In this document: in pieces, positions 16,775 through 26,362 of the stretch
Numbering within the stretch: position 1 is the stretch's first letter
How the letters are laid out: each line of letters opens with the position of its first letter
Assembly: GCF_913020055.1 (NCBI RefSeq)
Contig: NZ_CAJWCF010000051.1
Coordinates: 1-34,567, forward strand
Direction of reading: 5' to 3'
DNA: 34,567 bases
Source: an uncultured Paraglaciecola sp.
GTDB taxonomy: Bacteria; Pseudomonadota; Gammaproteobacteria; Enterobacterales; Alteromonadaceae
The notes under the pieces: generated by a model
Told to the model about the DNA's origin: nothing
The model's input: only the letters and a program-made list of their open reading frames with translations
The model's database searches: none
Translations under genes and position numbers: made by a program

Positions 16775-17593
16775 TTATTTACTGCAGTGTAAGAAGCAGA
16801 CCTGATATGTCAGAGGAAGTTGCATATTTTCAGCGTATTTTTGCTGATAATAGGTTTCAAGATGTTGCAACGTTCGTCGATTAAAGGTGTTTTTACTTTG
16901 ACTAAAAGCGGTGTCTGTTGGCTCTGAGCTTTTTAACACTACATTAGCACCAATTGATTTGATCGAAGACAACAACATTCTGATGTCCTGATGCCAAGTA
17001 ACGTATTGTTTTTCCTGCATATTTACGTGCAAGCCTTGAGATATTGCTGCATCACACCAAAACTGGGCACTGGCAAAGTTATTCACGTGGCGCTGACTAT
17101 CAATGTTGAGCCAACTATCGTTTAGTTGATTAAATGAACCATCACACATAATAGCCAATATCGCATTTGAACCCGAAGTCATTACACGGGATATTTCGGA
17201 CATCACTTTTAGTGGATTGTCTGACCATTGCAAAACCATAGATGAAAACAACATATCAACCGTGTTATCTGCTAGGGGCAAACTATCTGCATCGCCTTGT
17301 AACCAACTAATCGATGGGTCAGCTAACACAGTATTTTGTTTAGCGTATTCCAACATACCAAATGCTAAATCCATAGCGATTAAGTTGTCACATCTAGTGC
17401 TAAGTTTCTGGCTAATTCGTCCAGTTCCACAACCAATGTCTAATCCAGTTTTATAATGCGATGGCAAAAAGGCCATTGCATCAAAAGCTATATCCAATTG
17501 CACATCGGCGGCTGAATTATAAGTATTCGCGGCGCGACTAAATTGCTGAGCGATTCGAATTTTATTTTGACTAGCGATAGAGGTAATAGCCAT
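16775..17593 (-). CDS. bioC: Malonyl-ACP O-methyltransferase
   Basis: SAM-dependent methyltransferase that methylates the free carboxyl of malonyl-ACP, so that the fatty-acid enzymes can build the pimeloyl chain of biotin. The SAM site LDIGCGTGRI is at 51-60, with the acidic strand-2 end in AMDLAFGML and the motif ADNTVDMLFSSMVLQW. 272 residues from the ATG at 17591-17593. This ATG overlaps the bioF stop as TGATG, which indicates translational coupling. A GTG one codon earlier is an alternative. The usual partner esterase gene (bioH or a substitute) is not in this operon. Confidence 0.93.
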   Translation of the reverse strand: MAITSIASQNKIRIAQQFSRAANTYNSAADVQLDIAFDAMAFLPSHYKTGLDIGCGTGRISQKLSTRCDNLIAMDLAFGMLEYAKQNTVLADPSISWLQGDADSLPLADNTVDMLFSSMVLQWSDNPLKVMSEISRVMTSGSNAILAIMCDGSFNQLNDSWLNIDSQRHVNNFASAQFWCDAAISQGLHVNMQEKQYVTWHQDIRMLLSSIKSIGANVVLKSSEPTDTAFSQSKNTFNRRTLQHLETYYQQKYAENMQLPLTYQVCFLHCSK

Positions 17594-18792
17594 CACCTAA
17601 CTGCCTTTTTATTGTCGAGTAATACAATTTGTAAAGCATCAATTAAGGATTCGATATCACGAGGGTCATGTGCTGCAGTTAGAGTAATACGTAACCTGTC
17701 GGTATGTTTAGGCACTGTTGGGTAACGAATAGCCGTCACCCATAAACCCAGAGTCTTCAGTTTTTCGCTAGCAGAAATGGCTTTTTGCGCATCACCAATT
17801 AACAAAGGTTGAATAGCCGAATTAGAAGGCATTAATGGCAACCCAGCTTTGTCAGCTAAGGATTTAAACAATTCAATCCGCTCGGCAAGAATAGTCCGGC
17901 GTTCGTTACTTTGTTTGGCTTGTAAACTCATCAACGTTGCATAAGCCTGCGCTGCTGGCATAGCAGTGCTGTATACATAATGTTTAGCAAAGTTAATTAG
18001 GTAATCGATGAAATCATGGCTACCAGCAACAAAGGCGCCTGCTGTTCCAATGGCTTTACCAAAAGTAGCCATCAAGATAGGCAATTGTTGTTGTGACAAC
18101 TGATGTGTTTCTACTACTCCCAGACCATGCTCGCCTAACATGCCAAAACCATGGGCATCATCGACCATCAACCATGCACCGGACCGTTGACTCATTGTAA
18201 CCATTTCAGATAAAGGTGCTTGGTCGCCATCCATACTAAAGACGCCTTCGGTAGCCACTAAAATATTCTGTGCTTGATGCTTATCTGTAGAATTCAACAA
18301 AATTTGCAGGTGTTGAAGATCGTTATGTTTAAAACGCGATAACTTGGCTAGAGACCCTTTTGCACCTTCAACAAAAGAAGCATGCATCAGTTTGTCGGCA
18401 ATAATTAAGTCTTGGTGTTCGCCATGTTTTTGACTAAACAAAGCTTGGCAAACAGCTTGATTAGCTGCAAAACCAGAATTAAACAGCAACACCTTATCGC
18501 GCTTAAGTTCGGTAGCCAAATACTCTTCCAACGCCTGATGGGCATTGGTGTAACCCGTCACTAGAGGTGAAGCACCGCTACCACCACCATATTCGCTAAT
18601 TCCATCAACCCAAGCTTGCATAACTACACTGGAGCGGCGCATCGCTAAATAATCGTTGCTGGAAAAATTAATATAGTGCTGCCCACCAATTTCAATCATT
18701 GGGCCTGAGGCTGAGTCAACCGTTTTGCGCGAACGTAAAAGCCCTTCGCTTCGACGCTTTTCTAAAGCCGAAGCGATAAAATCAAATGCCAT
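17593..18792 (-). CDS. bioF: 8-amino-7-oxononanoate synthase
   Basis: PLP enzyme that condenses pimeloyl-ACP with L-alanine to 8-amino-7-oxononanoate. It is 399 residues, near the family norm. Visible features are the glycine-rich GGGSGASPLVTGY at 70-81, NSGFAANQAV, VDDAHGFG (D211, H214) and the PLP lysine K246 in TFGKAIGTAGAF. The start ATG at 18790-18792 shares one base with the bioB stop (TAATG), so it is coupled to bioB. It is the second gene of the operon. Confidence 0.96.
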   Translation of the reverse strand: MAFDFIASALEKRRSEGLLRSRKTVDSASGPMIEIGGQHYINFSSNDYLAMRRSSVVMQAWVDGISEYGGGSGASPLVTGYTNAHQALEEYLATELKRDKVLLFNSGFAANQAVCQALFSQKHGEHQDLIIADKLMHASFVEGAKGSLAKLSRFKHNDLQHLQILLNSTDKHQAQNILVATEGVFSMDGDQAPLSEMVTMSQRSGAWLMVDDAHGFGMLGEHGLGVVETHQLSQQQLPILMATFGKAIGTAGAFVAGSHDFIDYLINFAKHYVYSTAMPAAQAYATLMSLQAKQSNERRTILAERIELFKSLADKAGLPLMPSNSAIQPLLIGDAQKAISASEKLKTLGLWVTAIRYPTVPKHTDRLRITLTAAHDPRDIESLIDALQIVLLDNKKAVR

Positions 18793-19913
18793 TAGTTTGT
18801 GACAGTTTCAGCTTGTTTAGTCGACGCATCGTAAAATAAATTCTCGCTGGTTTTAGCAGTAGAATCGCCTTCAATTTCTTCTAATAGTGCTGCTTCATGA
18901 GCTTCATCTGAATAGTCACGGGTTTGTGCAGAATTGATCCCCAACTTTTTAAACAACATCACATCTTCATGTGTTTCTGGATTTGAAGTAGTTAGCAACT
19001 TACAACCATAAAAGATTGAATTCGCCCCTGCCATAAAACACATAGCTTGCATCTGTTCATTCATCGCTTCACGACCAGCAGATAAACGCACATACGATTT
19101 AGGCATCATGATCCTAGCTATGGCGATAGTACGAATAAACTCGAAATAGTCTAAGTCCTCTACATTCTCCATCGGCGTGCCTTTCACTTTTACCAACATG
19201 TTGATTGGTACACTTTCTGGATGATGTTCAAGGTTAGCCAGTTGCATTAACAGACCTGAGCGGTCATCGGCAGTTTCGCCCATACCTACGATGCCGCCAG
19301 AGCAGACATTCATACCTGCCCCTCTGACGTTCTCTAATGTGTCTAACCTGTCTTGATAGGTGCGAGTAGTAATAATATCGCCATAAAACTCTGGAGAGGT
19401 ATCGAGGTTGTGATTGTAATAATCAAGACCCGCTTGTTTCAAGGACAATGCTTGGTCACGGGTTAACATACCTAAAGTCATACAGGTTTCTAAACCAAGC
19501 TTTTTCACTTCTTTTACCATCTCGGTTACATAAGGCATATCTCGCGCGCGAGGGTTACGCCATGCGGCTCCCATACAAAAACGAGTAGAGCCTGCTTGTT
19601 TAGCCTCTTTGGCGCGCAGAATCACTTTTTCTACTTCCATTAAGCGTTCTTTTTCTAAACCAGTATCATAACGAGCGCTTTGCGGACAGTATTTACAATC
19701 TTCTGGGCATGCACCGGTTTTAATCGACAACAAAGTGCTCACTTGCACTTGATTAGGATCAAAATATTGTCTGTGAATGGTTTGTGCCTGAAACATCAAG
19801 TCGTTAAATGGCAGATTAAAAAGGCTGTTCACCTGTTCAATAGTCCAGTCGTGACGAATGCTAGCTTGATTGAGTGATGAGGAAGAGCTTAAAGACGAAT
19901 TGGTTAAAGACAT
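18792..19913 (-). CDS. bioB: Biotin synthase
   Basis: Radical-SAM enzyme that inserts sulfur into dethiobiotin. The radical-SAM CX3CX2C is [12 protein letters not shown] (C69, C73, C76). The auxiliary cluster and substrate segments follow, such as [30 protein letters not shown] and the C-terminal RLSAGREAM. 373 residues, with a serine-rich N-terminal lead (residues 1-15) and a C-terminal tail that look non-conserved. The ATG is at 19911-19913. It is the first gene of bioBFCD. The region upstream contains a BirA-type operator shared with divergent bioA. Confidence 0.97.
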   Translation of the reverse strand: MSLTNSSLSSSSSLNQASIRHDWTIEQVNSLFNLPFNDLMFQAQTIHRQYFDPNQVQVSTLLSIKTGACPEDCKYCPQSARYDTGLEKERLMEVEKVILRAKEAKQAGSTRFCMGAAWRNPRARDMPYVTEMVKEVKKLGLETCMTLGMLTRDQALSLKQAGLDYYNHNLDTSPEFYGDIITTRTYQDRLDTLENVRGAGMNVCSGGIVGMGETADDRSGLLMQLANLEHHPESVPINMLVKVKGTPMENVEDLDYFEFIRTIAIARIMMPKSYVRLSAGREAMNEQMQAMCFMAGANSIFYGCKLLTTSNPETHEDVMLFKKLGINSAQTRDYSDEAHEAALLEEIEGDSTAKTSENLFYDASTKQAETVTN

Positions 19914-19981
19914 GGGGCAACCTTTGATGTTCAGACTTTACTAAATGATTCAAGGCGCTTAGTCTATGGCTCAGAGCAGCA

Positions 19982-20014
19982 TTGTCAACCTAATTTAAAT
20001 TTAAAACTTTACAA
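19982..20014. promoter_or_regulatory. BirA (BioO-type) operator between bioB and bioA
   Basis: TTGTCAACC (19982-19990), a 15-base AT-rich spacer, then ACTTTACAA (20006-20014). The known consensus is TTGTAAACC, 14-16 bases, GGTTTACAA. The left half matches 8 of 9 and the right half 7 of 9. It lies between divergent bioB and bioA, exactly where E. coli has its bio operator. Repression by biotinyl-AMP-bound BirA is inferred. Confidence 0.8.
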
Positions 20015-20025
20015 GCGAACATATT

Positions 20026-21297
20026 TTGAACAATCAGAATTTACTCTTCGATCAACAACACATTTGGCACCCTTATACCTCAGCAATTGATCCTCTTCCT
20101 TGCTATGAAGTGACACGAGCAGAAGGGGTATACATCCACCTTACGTCAGGTGAAAAACTGGTGGATGGCGTGTCATCTTGGTGGACGGCTATTCACGGTT
20201 ATAACCACCCTGAGCTTAATCAAGCCATAAAAAGCCAAGTAGATGACTTTGCTCATGTAATGTTTGGTGGGCTCACTCACAAACCTGCTATTGATCTATG
20301 TCGAACATTGCTGGATATCACTCCCCAGGGATTAGACCGAGTATTTCTGGCTGACTCTGGATCGGTATCAGTTGAAGTAGCCATGAAAATGGCGCTGCAG
20401 TATTGGGCGTGTCAGGGTAATAATCATAAAAATAGATTTATCACACCACGCAATGGTTATCATGGTGATACATTTGCCGCGATGTCAGTTTGCGATCCTG
20501 TTAATGGCATGCACAGTTTATTTACTGATGCCTTGAAGCAACAAATCTTTGCTCCAGCTCCTCAAACTCGCTTTGATAAACAGTGGAACGAAGATGACAT
20601 CAAACCATTAGAACAACTGATTCAAGACCACCACAATGAACTAGCAGCGCTTATTATTGAGCCTATAGTACAAAATGCCGGTGGTATGCGGATTTACCAC
20701 CCAGAATATTTAAAACGCTGCAGACAGCTTTGCGACGATTACAACATACTATTAATTTGCGACGAGATTGCCACGGGCTTTGGTCGTACTGGTAAATTAT
20801 TCGCTTGTGAACATGCTGATATCAGCCCTGACATTATGTGCCTAGGTAAAGCGTTAACAGGTGGTTATATGACGTTGGCCGCCACTCTTTGTTCTGAAGA
20901 TGTTGCACAAGGAATATGCCAAGGAGAGCCTGGTGTGTTTATGCATGGCCCTACCTTTATGGGTAATGCCCTAGCTTGCTCAGTAGCCAATGCAAGTTTA
21001 AAAATCATTCAAAAAAACGACTGGCAGGTACAAGTGTCGCGGATTGAACAACAACTGTTTGCTGAATTAACACCCTGTATTGATTTAGAAGCCGTGGCCG
21101 ATGTGAGAGTGATTGGTGCTATAGGTGTTGTAGAATGTAAATCAGCCGTGAACGTAGCCGCATTACAAAAAGCCTTTGTACAACAAGGCGTTTGGATTAG
21201 GCCATTTGGTAAACTGGTTTACATCATGCCGCCCTACATTATTGATCAGCAACAGCTAACTCAATTAACCCAGGCTATTTACAACGTTCTCAAATGA
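20026..21297 (+). CDS. bioA: Adenosylmethionine-8-amino-7-oxononanoate aminotransferase
   Basis: PLP aminotransferase making 7,8-diaminopelargonate, with SAM as amino donor. The N-terminal [12 protein letters not shown] and VDGVSSWW are BioA hallmarks. [12 protein letters not shown], the D246 motif [12 protein letters not shown] and the PLP lysine K275 in [11 protein letters not shown] are present. 423 residues, close to E. coli (429). The only in-frame initiator before the conserved N-terminus is TTG at 20026. An in-frame TAA lies at 20002-20004, no ATG occurs between, and there is no evident ribosome site. The start lies 11 bases from the BirA half-site, so the message may be leaderless or nearly so. 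It diverges from bioBFCD. Confidence 0.95.
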   Translation: MNNQNLLFDQQHIWHPYTSAIDPLPCYEVTRAEGVYIHLTSGEKLVDGVSSWWTAIHGYNHPELNQAIKSQVDDFAHVMFGGLTHKPAIDLCRTLLDITPQGLDRVFLADSGSVSVEVAMKMALQYWACQGNNHKNRFITPRNGYHGDTFAAMSVCDPVNGMHSLFTDALKQQIFAPAPQTRFDKQWNEDDIKPLEQLIQDHHNELAALIIEPIVQNAGGMRIYHPEYLKRCRQLCDDYNILLICDEIATGFGRTGKLFACEHADISPDIMCLGKALTGGYMTLAATLCSEDVAQGICQGEPGVFMHGPTFMGNALACSVANASLKIIQKNDWQVQVSRIEQQLFAELTPCIDLEAVADVRVIGAIGVVECKSAVNVAALQKAFVQQGVWIRPFGKLVYIMPPYIIDQQQLTQLTQAIYNVLK

Positions 21298-21306
21298 TTT
21301 ACCTAC

Positions 21307-21324
21307 GTCACATAAAAATGTGAC
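21307..21324. terminator. Short hairpin between convergent bioA and sirB1
   Basis: GTCACAT (21307-21313) pairs with ATGTGAC (21318-21324) around AAAA. It sits in the 29-base gap between the two convergent stops. The stem is AT-rich and short, so termination may be weak. Confidence 0.4.
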
Positions 21325-21326
21325 AT

Positions 21327-22145
21327 TTAGTGAAAAACTGCGGGGTCCTGTTCACTCAAGTGCTGTAACTGAGCTTGCAGCAATTGTGTCGCAGGATCTT
21401 TTGGACATTTACGGATAAAATATTGATAATCTGCAATCGCAACTTGAGTGCAATCCAATTGATGTAATAAGAATCCTCTATCTCGTCTCTCATAAGGATC
21501 GTTAGGACATAAGTTGACTAACAACTCTACTGCAATTAGTGCTTCAGAATAACACTTTTCGTTGATATACGACGCTTTCAAATTATGCAGTAATCTTACA
21601 ATAGTCTCGTCACAACTAGCTTCGTCCAAGGCTTCATCAGGCATTTTTTCATCTTCTATTCCGTGTAAAATAGAAAAATAAAGTGACTCTAAATCTTGCC
21701 GACTTAATTGTTTACCATTAAGAGGATCCAAATAAATATCTGGTTCCTGACTAAAACGACACTTGATTAAAAAGTGTCCTGGGAAGTTCACGCCACTAAC
21801 ATCAAAGCCAAGTGCTTTACCCATAGATTGGAAAACAATAGCAAGACTGACAGGGATACCTGTACGGTAATCAAGGACATGATCGAGCAAACTAAACTGA
21901 CAAGAAAAATAATTTTTTTCATCGCCACTAAAGGCTAATTCCACAAAAAAAAATTGAATAAAACGATTAAAACTCTCAGAGCTAGTATCAGCAGAGCCGA
22001 TAAATGCTTTTCCTTGGTCAATCCACAAATCTACTTGGCGTTGGTAGTCATCAGGTTGACAATTATCAGGCTGAAACACGCTAGCTAACTGCAAACTGGC
22101 CATCAGATAATCTCCTTTAGAGATAGCCTGTTTTAACTCTTTCAA
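21327..22145 (-). CDS. sirB1: SirB1 family protein (transglutaminase-like plus TPR)
   Basis: 272 residues. The N-terminal half matches the SirB1 transglutaminase-like fold, with LLDHVLDYRTGIPVSLAIVFQ, VNFPGHFLIKCR and YLDPLNGKQLS as conserved segments. The C-terminal part (about 185-265) has TPR-like helices (ALIAVELLVNLCPNDPYERRDRGFLLHQL). The cysteine usual at the catalytic site of true transglutaminases is not evident, and the function is unknown. In E. coli it lies in hemA-prfA-prmC-sirB2-sirB1-kdsA; the order is kept here except that kdsA is absent. The start is uncertain: the open frame begins with TTG at 22143-22145, and GGGGT nearby could be the ribosome site. That GGGGT lies inside an inverted repeat. 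Confidence 0.85.
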   Translation of the reverse strand: MKELKQAISKGDYLMASLQLASVFQPDNCQPDDYQRQVDLWIDQGKAFIGSADTSSESFNRFIQFFFVELAFSGDEKNYFSCQFSLLDHVLDYRTGIPVSLAIVFQSMGKALGFDVSGVNFPGHFLIKCRFSQEPDIYLDPLNGKQLSRQDLESLYFSILHGIEDEKMPDEALDEASCDETIVRLLHNLKASYINEKCYSEALIAVELLVNLCPNDPYERRDRGFLLHQLDCTQVAIADYQYFIRKCPKDPATQLLQAQLQHLSEQDPAVFH

Positions 22146-22150
22146 TTGTT

Positions 22151-22199
22151 TTACCCCACTAAATTTACTCCTTTCTATTTATCGGTTTAAGTGGGGTAA
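22151..22199 (-). promoter_or_regulatory. Inverted repeat in the sirB1 leader
   Basis: TTACCCCACT (22151-22160) and AGTGGGGTAA (22190-22199) are perfect 10-base arms separated by 29 bases, ending five bases before the sirB1 TTG. In RNA the downstream arm holds the GGGGT that may bind the ribosome. AAAGGAG lies inside the loop, followed by a GTG GGG TAA mini-frame. It may modulate translation or act as a protein site. Confidence 0.4.
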
Positions 22200-22274
22200 C
22201 CTTTACTGCAAAAAGCAGCTAATCTGTTAAAAATATCTAAGTCACTGTTAAATAATAATTTATACAAAACTAAG

Positions 22275-22649
22275 TTAGAAAAGTATGGGTTGTTTGCTCA
22301 CCGCGACCATGCCTGCATAAGCGATCCAACTTAACGCTCCCACAAGACCAATACCTCGCATAAACCCGTTACGACCAAGCTTTAAGGCTAAAGTAACCAT
22401 AAATATGTACATGACCAAAGCTAACAGTTTTTCTGTTACCCAGGCATCTACGAAAGGATACTGTTTGAGAAGCACGCATAATGTCACTGCGCTAGCTAAC
22501 AAAAAGGTATCTACAATATGCGGAAGAATTTTTAGCCACTTTTTTTGTAACATCGGTGATTGCATTGCGTTAAGCACAAAACGCAATAGAAACAACACCA
22601 CACTCAAGGCAATGGCAGTTAGATGAATATGTTTTACAGCTTCGTACAT
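22275..22649 (-). CDS. sirB2: SirB2 family membrane protein
   Basis: A 124-residue inner-membrane protein with four hydrophobic segments (about 12-28, 43-61, 75-92 and 99-118). The opening YEAVKHIHLTAIALSVVLFLLRF is characteristic of SirB2. The KKWLKILPHIVDTFLLASAV segment and conserved histidines are also present. Function is unknown; older literature links sirB to Salmonella invasion-gene regulation. ATG at 22647-22649. It precedes sirB1 in the hemA-prfA-prmC-sirB2-sirB1 order and follows the HD-GYP gene. Confidence 0.88.
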   Translation of the reverse strand: MYEAVKHIHLTAIALSVVLFLLRFVLNAMQSPMLQKKWLKILPHIVDTFLLASAVTLCVLLKQYPFVDAWVTEKLLALVMYIFMVTLALKLGRNGFMRGIGLVGALSWIAYAGMVAVSKQPILF

Positions 22650-22685
22650 TCTAAATAAACCTTAATTTTTTTGGGGGGGATGTCG

Positions 22686-24233
22686 TTAACTTTGTGTAGA
22701 AAAACTTTGCATGACAGCTTCGATTTCTTCGATATTTTCTTGCAATAGATCGACTAATTTTGGATCAAACTGCTGGCCTTTCTCGGCAAGGATCACTTCC
22801 ATTACTTTTTCTAGTGGCCATGCTTCTTTATAACTACGCTGCGTTCGCATCGCGTCAAAGGCATCAGCTAGGCTGGTGATCCTACAAAATATATGAATAC
22901 CTTCGCCAGACTTACCTCGTGGGTAGCCTTTACCGTTCCAGTATTCGTGATGATCGCGAGCAATCAGTGCCGCTGATTTAATCAGTGGGCGATTAGAATC
23001 TTTTAGTAAACTGTAACCAATCTCTGCGTGACTTCGCGCTTTACGCATATCATCTTCATCAAGGTTACCTGGGTTCAGCATAATATTGTCTGAAACATTA
23101 ATCTTGCCAATATCATGCAATGGAACAGCTAAACATAAGGTTTTTAAATCTTTTTTAGACAGACCTGCAGATCGGCCCAAAATTTCACAAATTTTAATCA
23201 TTCTTTTTGTATGATTTTGACTTCCGAAACTTGTTTCCATCGCATCGGCTAAACGTTCAATAATTTCACGCTGTGTATCTTCAATATCTTTGTTAAGTAA
23301 TACATTATCGAATGCTATTTGCACATTCTGAGAAAATATCTCAACTAAATTTTTATCTATATCAGTCAGTTTTCTAGGTAAGCCAGAGATATAAAGCAAC
23401 GACCCCTTTTTGGTTTTACTGTCACAATATGCCACCAAATATTCGTCTTCATAAACCAAGGTTTTATTGGCATAAGCTTGCTGGCAAGAAATCAACTCTG
23501 GACCGCGAATCACTTGCTCTAATCTTTGACCTTCTGTGTCTTCATACTCGCCTTTACCTGTAAACACATAGAGCTCGGAGGAATTATATTGCTCAATGGG
23601 TTTGGGTCCAACAACGGCCGATGTCAAATATGCAGCGTCTTTTGAACCACCTAATAAAGAAGCTAACTGTTGAACAATTCCTTCAATAAAATTTTCCAAA
23701 GAATTAATACTAAAAAGGTCGGTCGAGGCAGAGATGATTTTTTCCAAACCCTGTCTATTTTCTTCAATGACGATGATATCGCGGTATGAACGAAGTGCTG
23801 CAATAACAACGGTGAAAAGTTTTTGTGAGGTCAATTCTGTCTTAGATTTATAATCATTAATATCGTAATTAATGATTACATCTCTTTCTGGTGCTTGACC
23901 TGGTTGGCCGGTTCGCAAAATAATACGAGTGAAGTGATTATCCGCATCATTTCTAATAAAGTCGGCTACCTGTAAACCCGCGTCATCAGTTTCCATGACC
24001 ACATCAAGCAAAACGACTGCGATGTCATCATGATCAAGAAACATTTGTTTGGCTTCTTCACCATTAAAAGCACTGATAAAATGAAGGTCTTTATCTTGAA
24101 ATACAAAGTCTCCAAGTGCTAGCTTGGTCACAGCATGCACTTCAGGTTCATCATCAACAATTAATACTTTCCATTTGCCATGCCTTTCAATTTCTTCATC
24201 GTTATCTTCGGCAAATAAAATTTCGTCTGACAT
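22686..24233 (-). CDS. Response regulator with REC, DUF3369 and HD-GYP domains
   Basis: 515 residues. An N-terminal receiver domain (about 20-150) has the acidic pair D27-D28 (IVDDEPEVH) and the phosphoacceptor D77 (VVLLDVVM). A DUF3369-type GAF-like sensor middle (about 165-325) contains the INYDINDYKSKTELT lead-in. A C-terminal HD-GYP phosphodiesterase domain (about 330-500) has LHDIGKINVSD and DHHEYWNGKGYPRG, so the HD and GYP motifs are present. HD-GYP proteins hydrolyse cyclic di-GMP, which fits here but is not proven. No histidine kinase is adjacent. It lies between prmC and sirB2, places that are neighbours in E. coli, and has the same strand. ATG at 24231-24233. Confidence 0.93.
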   Translation of the reverse strand: MSDEILFAEDNDEEIERHGKWKVLIVDDEPEVHAVTKLALGDFVFQDKDLHFISAFNGEEAKQMFLDHDDIAVVLLDVVMETDDAGLQVADFIRNDADNHFTRIILRTGQPGQAPERDVIINYDINDYKSKTELTSQKLFTVVIAALRSYRDIIVIEENRQGLEKIISASTDLFSINSLENFIEGIVQQLASLLGGSKDAAYLTSAVVGPKPIEQYNSSELYVFTGKGEYEDTEGQRLEQVIRGPELISCQQAYANKTLVYEDEYLVAYCDSKTKKGSLLYISGLPRKLTDIDKNLVEIFSQNVQIAFDNVLLNKDIEDTQREIIERLADAMETSFGSQNHTKRMIKICEILGRSAGLSKKDLKTLCLAVPLHDIGKINVSDNIMLNPGNLDEDDMRKARSHAEIGYSLLKDSNRPLIKSAALIARDHHEYWNGKGYPRGKSGEGIHIFCRITSLADAFDAMRTQRSYKEAWPLEKVMEVILAEKGQQFDPKLVDLLQENIEEIEAVMQSFSTQS

Positions 24234-24373
24234 AACACTTTCCTATAAAACAATAACTTGGTATTGACCTACTGCTGATATCACCCAGCAAAACGTGTGG
24301 GTTAAGTTATAACTTATTGGTGTAAACAACAACTCAACGGGAAGAAAAATCTGATATAAAACTAAAATAATGG

Positions 24374-25240
24374 TTAAAGACAACCTAATGCAACACGGGG
24401 CAAACCATTCAAATCAAGTTCACTACGAATTTGCCTAAAACCTTGTTCGCTTAAAATGTCTGCGACTTGGTCACTTTGCTGATAACCATGTTCAATCACT
24501 AACCAGCCGTTATCAGTCAAATAATGCTTGCTTTGAGAAACAATTGATCGAATATCATCTAGACCATCTAACCCTGAGGTTAAAGCACTGCTAGGCTCAA
24601 AACGCACATCACCTAATTGTAGATATTTGTTGTTATTCTCTATGTACGGTGGGTTAGTCACAATTAGATCAAATTGTTTATGTTCAAGGACAGAAAACCA
24701 ATCACTTTGAATAAAGTTGACCCGTTCGAGTTGATGTTTGGTCGCGTTATTTTTAGCTAATGTAATCGCTTGTTCGCTTTTATCTACCCCCGTGATCAAC
24801 CAATTGGGCTGTTCACTAGCTAATGACAATGCAATAGCGCCACTGCCCGTGCCTAAATCCAATACGGTTGCATGCTCAGTTAAGTTAAGGTCTAAAGCAA
24901 TTTCAACTAGCAGTTCGGTTTCTGGTCGTGGGATCAAAGTAGCAGGAGAAACATTTAAACGTAATGACCAAAAATCTCGGTAGCCAACAATATGTGCAAC
25001 TGGATGACCAGATGACCTTTGTTCAATGTAATCTTTAAATTTGTTCATCTGCATTTGGTCTAGCCGTTTTTCAGGCCAAGTGTGCAAATAAACCAACTCT
25101 CGCTGCAAACAATCGGCTAACAACACTTTACTGTCAATCGATGCAGAATCATGTAAGCCATCATCGCTTACACTATTGGCATTGAGTTGAGCCTTGGCCC
25201 AAGACAATGCTTGTTCAATAGTTAATAACTGATTTTCCAA
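24374..25240 (-). CDS. prmC: Release factor glutamine methyltransferase
   Basis: Methylates the GGQ glutamine of release factors 1 and 2, which raises termination efficiency. An N-terminal helical domain (1-85) binds the factor. The SAM site is LDLGTGSG at 127-134 and the catalytic NPPY is at 196-199. 288 residues, a normal length (E. coli 277). The start is TTG at 25238-25240, since an in-frame stop lies three codons upstream and no ATG gives the full N-terminal domain. Only 6 bases separate it from the prfA stop, so it is probably coupled to prfA, its substrate gene. Confidence 0.95.
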   Translation of the reverse strand: MENQLLTIEQALSWAKAQLNANSVSDDGLHDSASIDSKVLLADCLQRELVYLHTWPEKRLDQMQMNKFKDYIEQRSSGHPVAHIVGYRDFWSLRLNVSPATLIPRPETELLVEIALDLNLTEHATVLDLGTGSGAIALSLASEQPNWLITGVDKSEQAITLAKNNATKHQLERVNFIQSDWFSVLEHKQFDLIVTNPPYIENNNKYLQLGDVRFEPSSALTSGLDGLDDIRSIVSQSKHYLTDNGWLVIEHGYQQSDQVADILSEQGFRQIRSELDLNGLPRVALGCL

Positions 25241-25246
25241 GACGGT

Positions 25247-26332
25247 CTATTCGTCTGAAAGTGATGACAACAAATCGGCTTGATGTTCTTGTCTGATAGG
25301 CTCTAACACCGCATTCAAATCACCGGCAATCACATCGTCTAAACAATACAAAGTCAAATTAATTCGATGATCTGTGACTCGCCCTTGTGGAAAATTATAA
25401 GTACGAATACGTTCTGAACGATCCCCACTTGCCACTAAGTTTCTGCGGGTTGAGGTTTCTTCGGCTTGGCGTTTATCTTCTTCTAATTGAGTCAAACGAG
25501 ACTGCAGTATTGCCATCGCTTTGGCACGATTTTTATGCTGTGAACGTTCGTCCTGACATTCAACAACTATGCCCGATGGATTGTGGGTAATACGTATCGC
25601 AGAGTCGGTTTTATTAACGTGCTGTCCACCGGCACCAGAGGCTCTAAAGGTATCAATTTTCAAATCAGCTTTATTGATTTCAATCGCTTCAGATTCTGGA
25701 ATTTCAGGCATCACCACAACAGTACAAGCTGATGTATGAATACGCCCTTGTGATTCAGTATCGGGTACGCGCTGAACACGGTGTCCGCCTGACTCGAACT
25801 TCATAATACCGTAGGAGCCATCACCTAAAATATTGGCAATCACCACTTTATAACCACCATGATCACCATCATTAGCCGTAACAAGTTCTACTTTCCAGCC
25901 TTGCTTCTCAGCATAACGACTGTACATACGGAATAAGTCTCCGGCAAAGATAGCAGCCTCGTCGCCCCCTGCCCCAGCACGGATTTCCACAAAACAGTTG
26001 CTTTCGTCATTCGGATCTTTAGGTAGTAATAATACTTGTAACTCTTGGGTGAGTTCTTCGATTCTTTGTTTAGATGACTTATATTCTTCCTGTGCCATCT
26101 CTCGCATTTCAGCGTCATCTTCTTGCATCATTTCTTGTGCAGATTCGAAGTCTTGCTGAGACTGCTGAAAATCTCGAAAACACTTCACTACACCTTCTAA
26201 TTGTGAGTATTCTTTGGTTAAGCCTCTGTATCTGTCTTGATCAGAAATGACTTCGGCTTCACCCAATAAGGCCTGCACCTCTTCGTAGCGCTCGTCCAAG
26301 ACTTCTAGTTTTCGTTGAACCGATTGTTTCAT
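25247..26332 (-). CDS. prfA: Peptide chain release factor 1
   Basis: Recognises UAA and UAG and triggers peptidyl-tRNA hydrolysis. 361 residues, the usual length. The GGQ motif is at 235-237 ([19 protein letters not shown]). The stop-codon recognition tripeptide is PDT at 190-192 ([16 protein letters not shown]), where E. coli has PAT; the flanking P and T are kept, as in other PxT variants. The [20 protein letters not shown] and [14 protein letters not shown] segments are highly conserved. The ATG is at 26330-26332. It sits between hemA (30 bases upstream) and prmC, the classic arrangement. RF1 being intact means that UAG is read as stop in this organism. Confidence 0.98.
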   Translation of the reverse strand: MKQSVQRKLEVLDERYEEVQALLGEAEVISDQDRYRGLTKEYSQLEGVVKCFRDFQQSQQDFESAQEMMQEDDAEMREMAQEEYKSSKQRIEELTQELQVLLLPKDPNDESNCFVEIRAGAGGDEAAIFAGDLFRMYSRYAEKQGWKVELVTANDGDHGGYKVVIANILGDGSYGIMKFESGGHRVQRVPDTESQGRIHTSACTVVVMPEIPESEAIEINKADLKIDTFRASGAGGQHVNKTDSAIRITHNPSGIVVECQDERSQHKNRAKAMAILQSRLTQLEEDKRQAEETSTRRNLVASGDRSERIRTYNFPQGRVTDHRINLTLYCLDDVIAGDLNAVLEPIRQEHQADLLSSLSDE

Positions 26333-26362
26333 TATTTTCCTGTACGCGGACTATGTTAGCCG

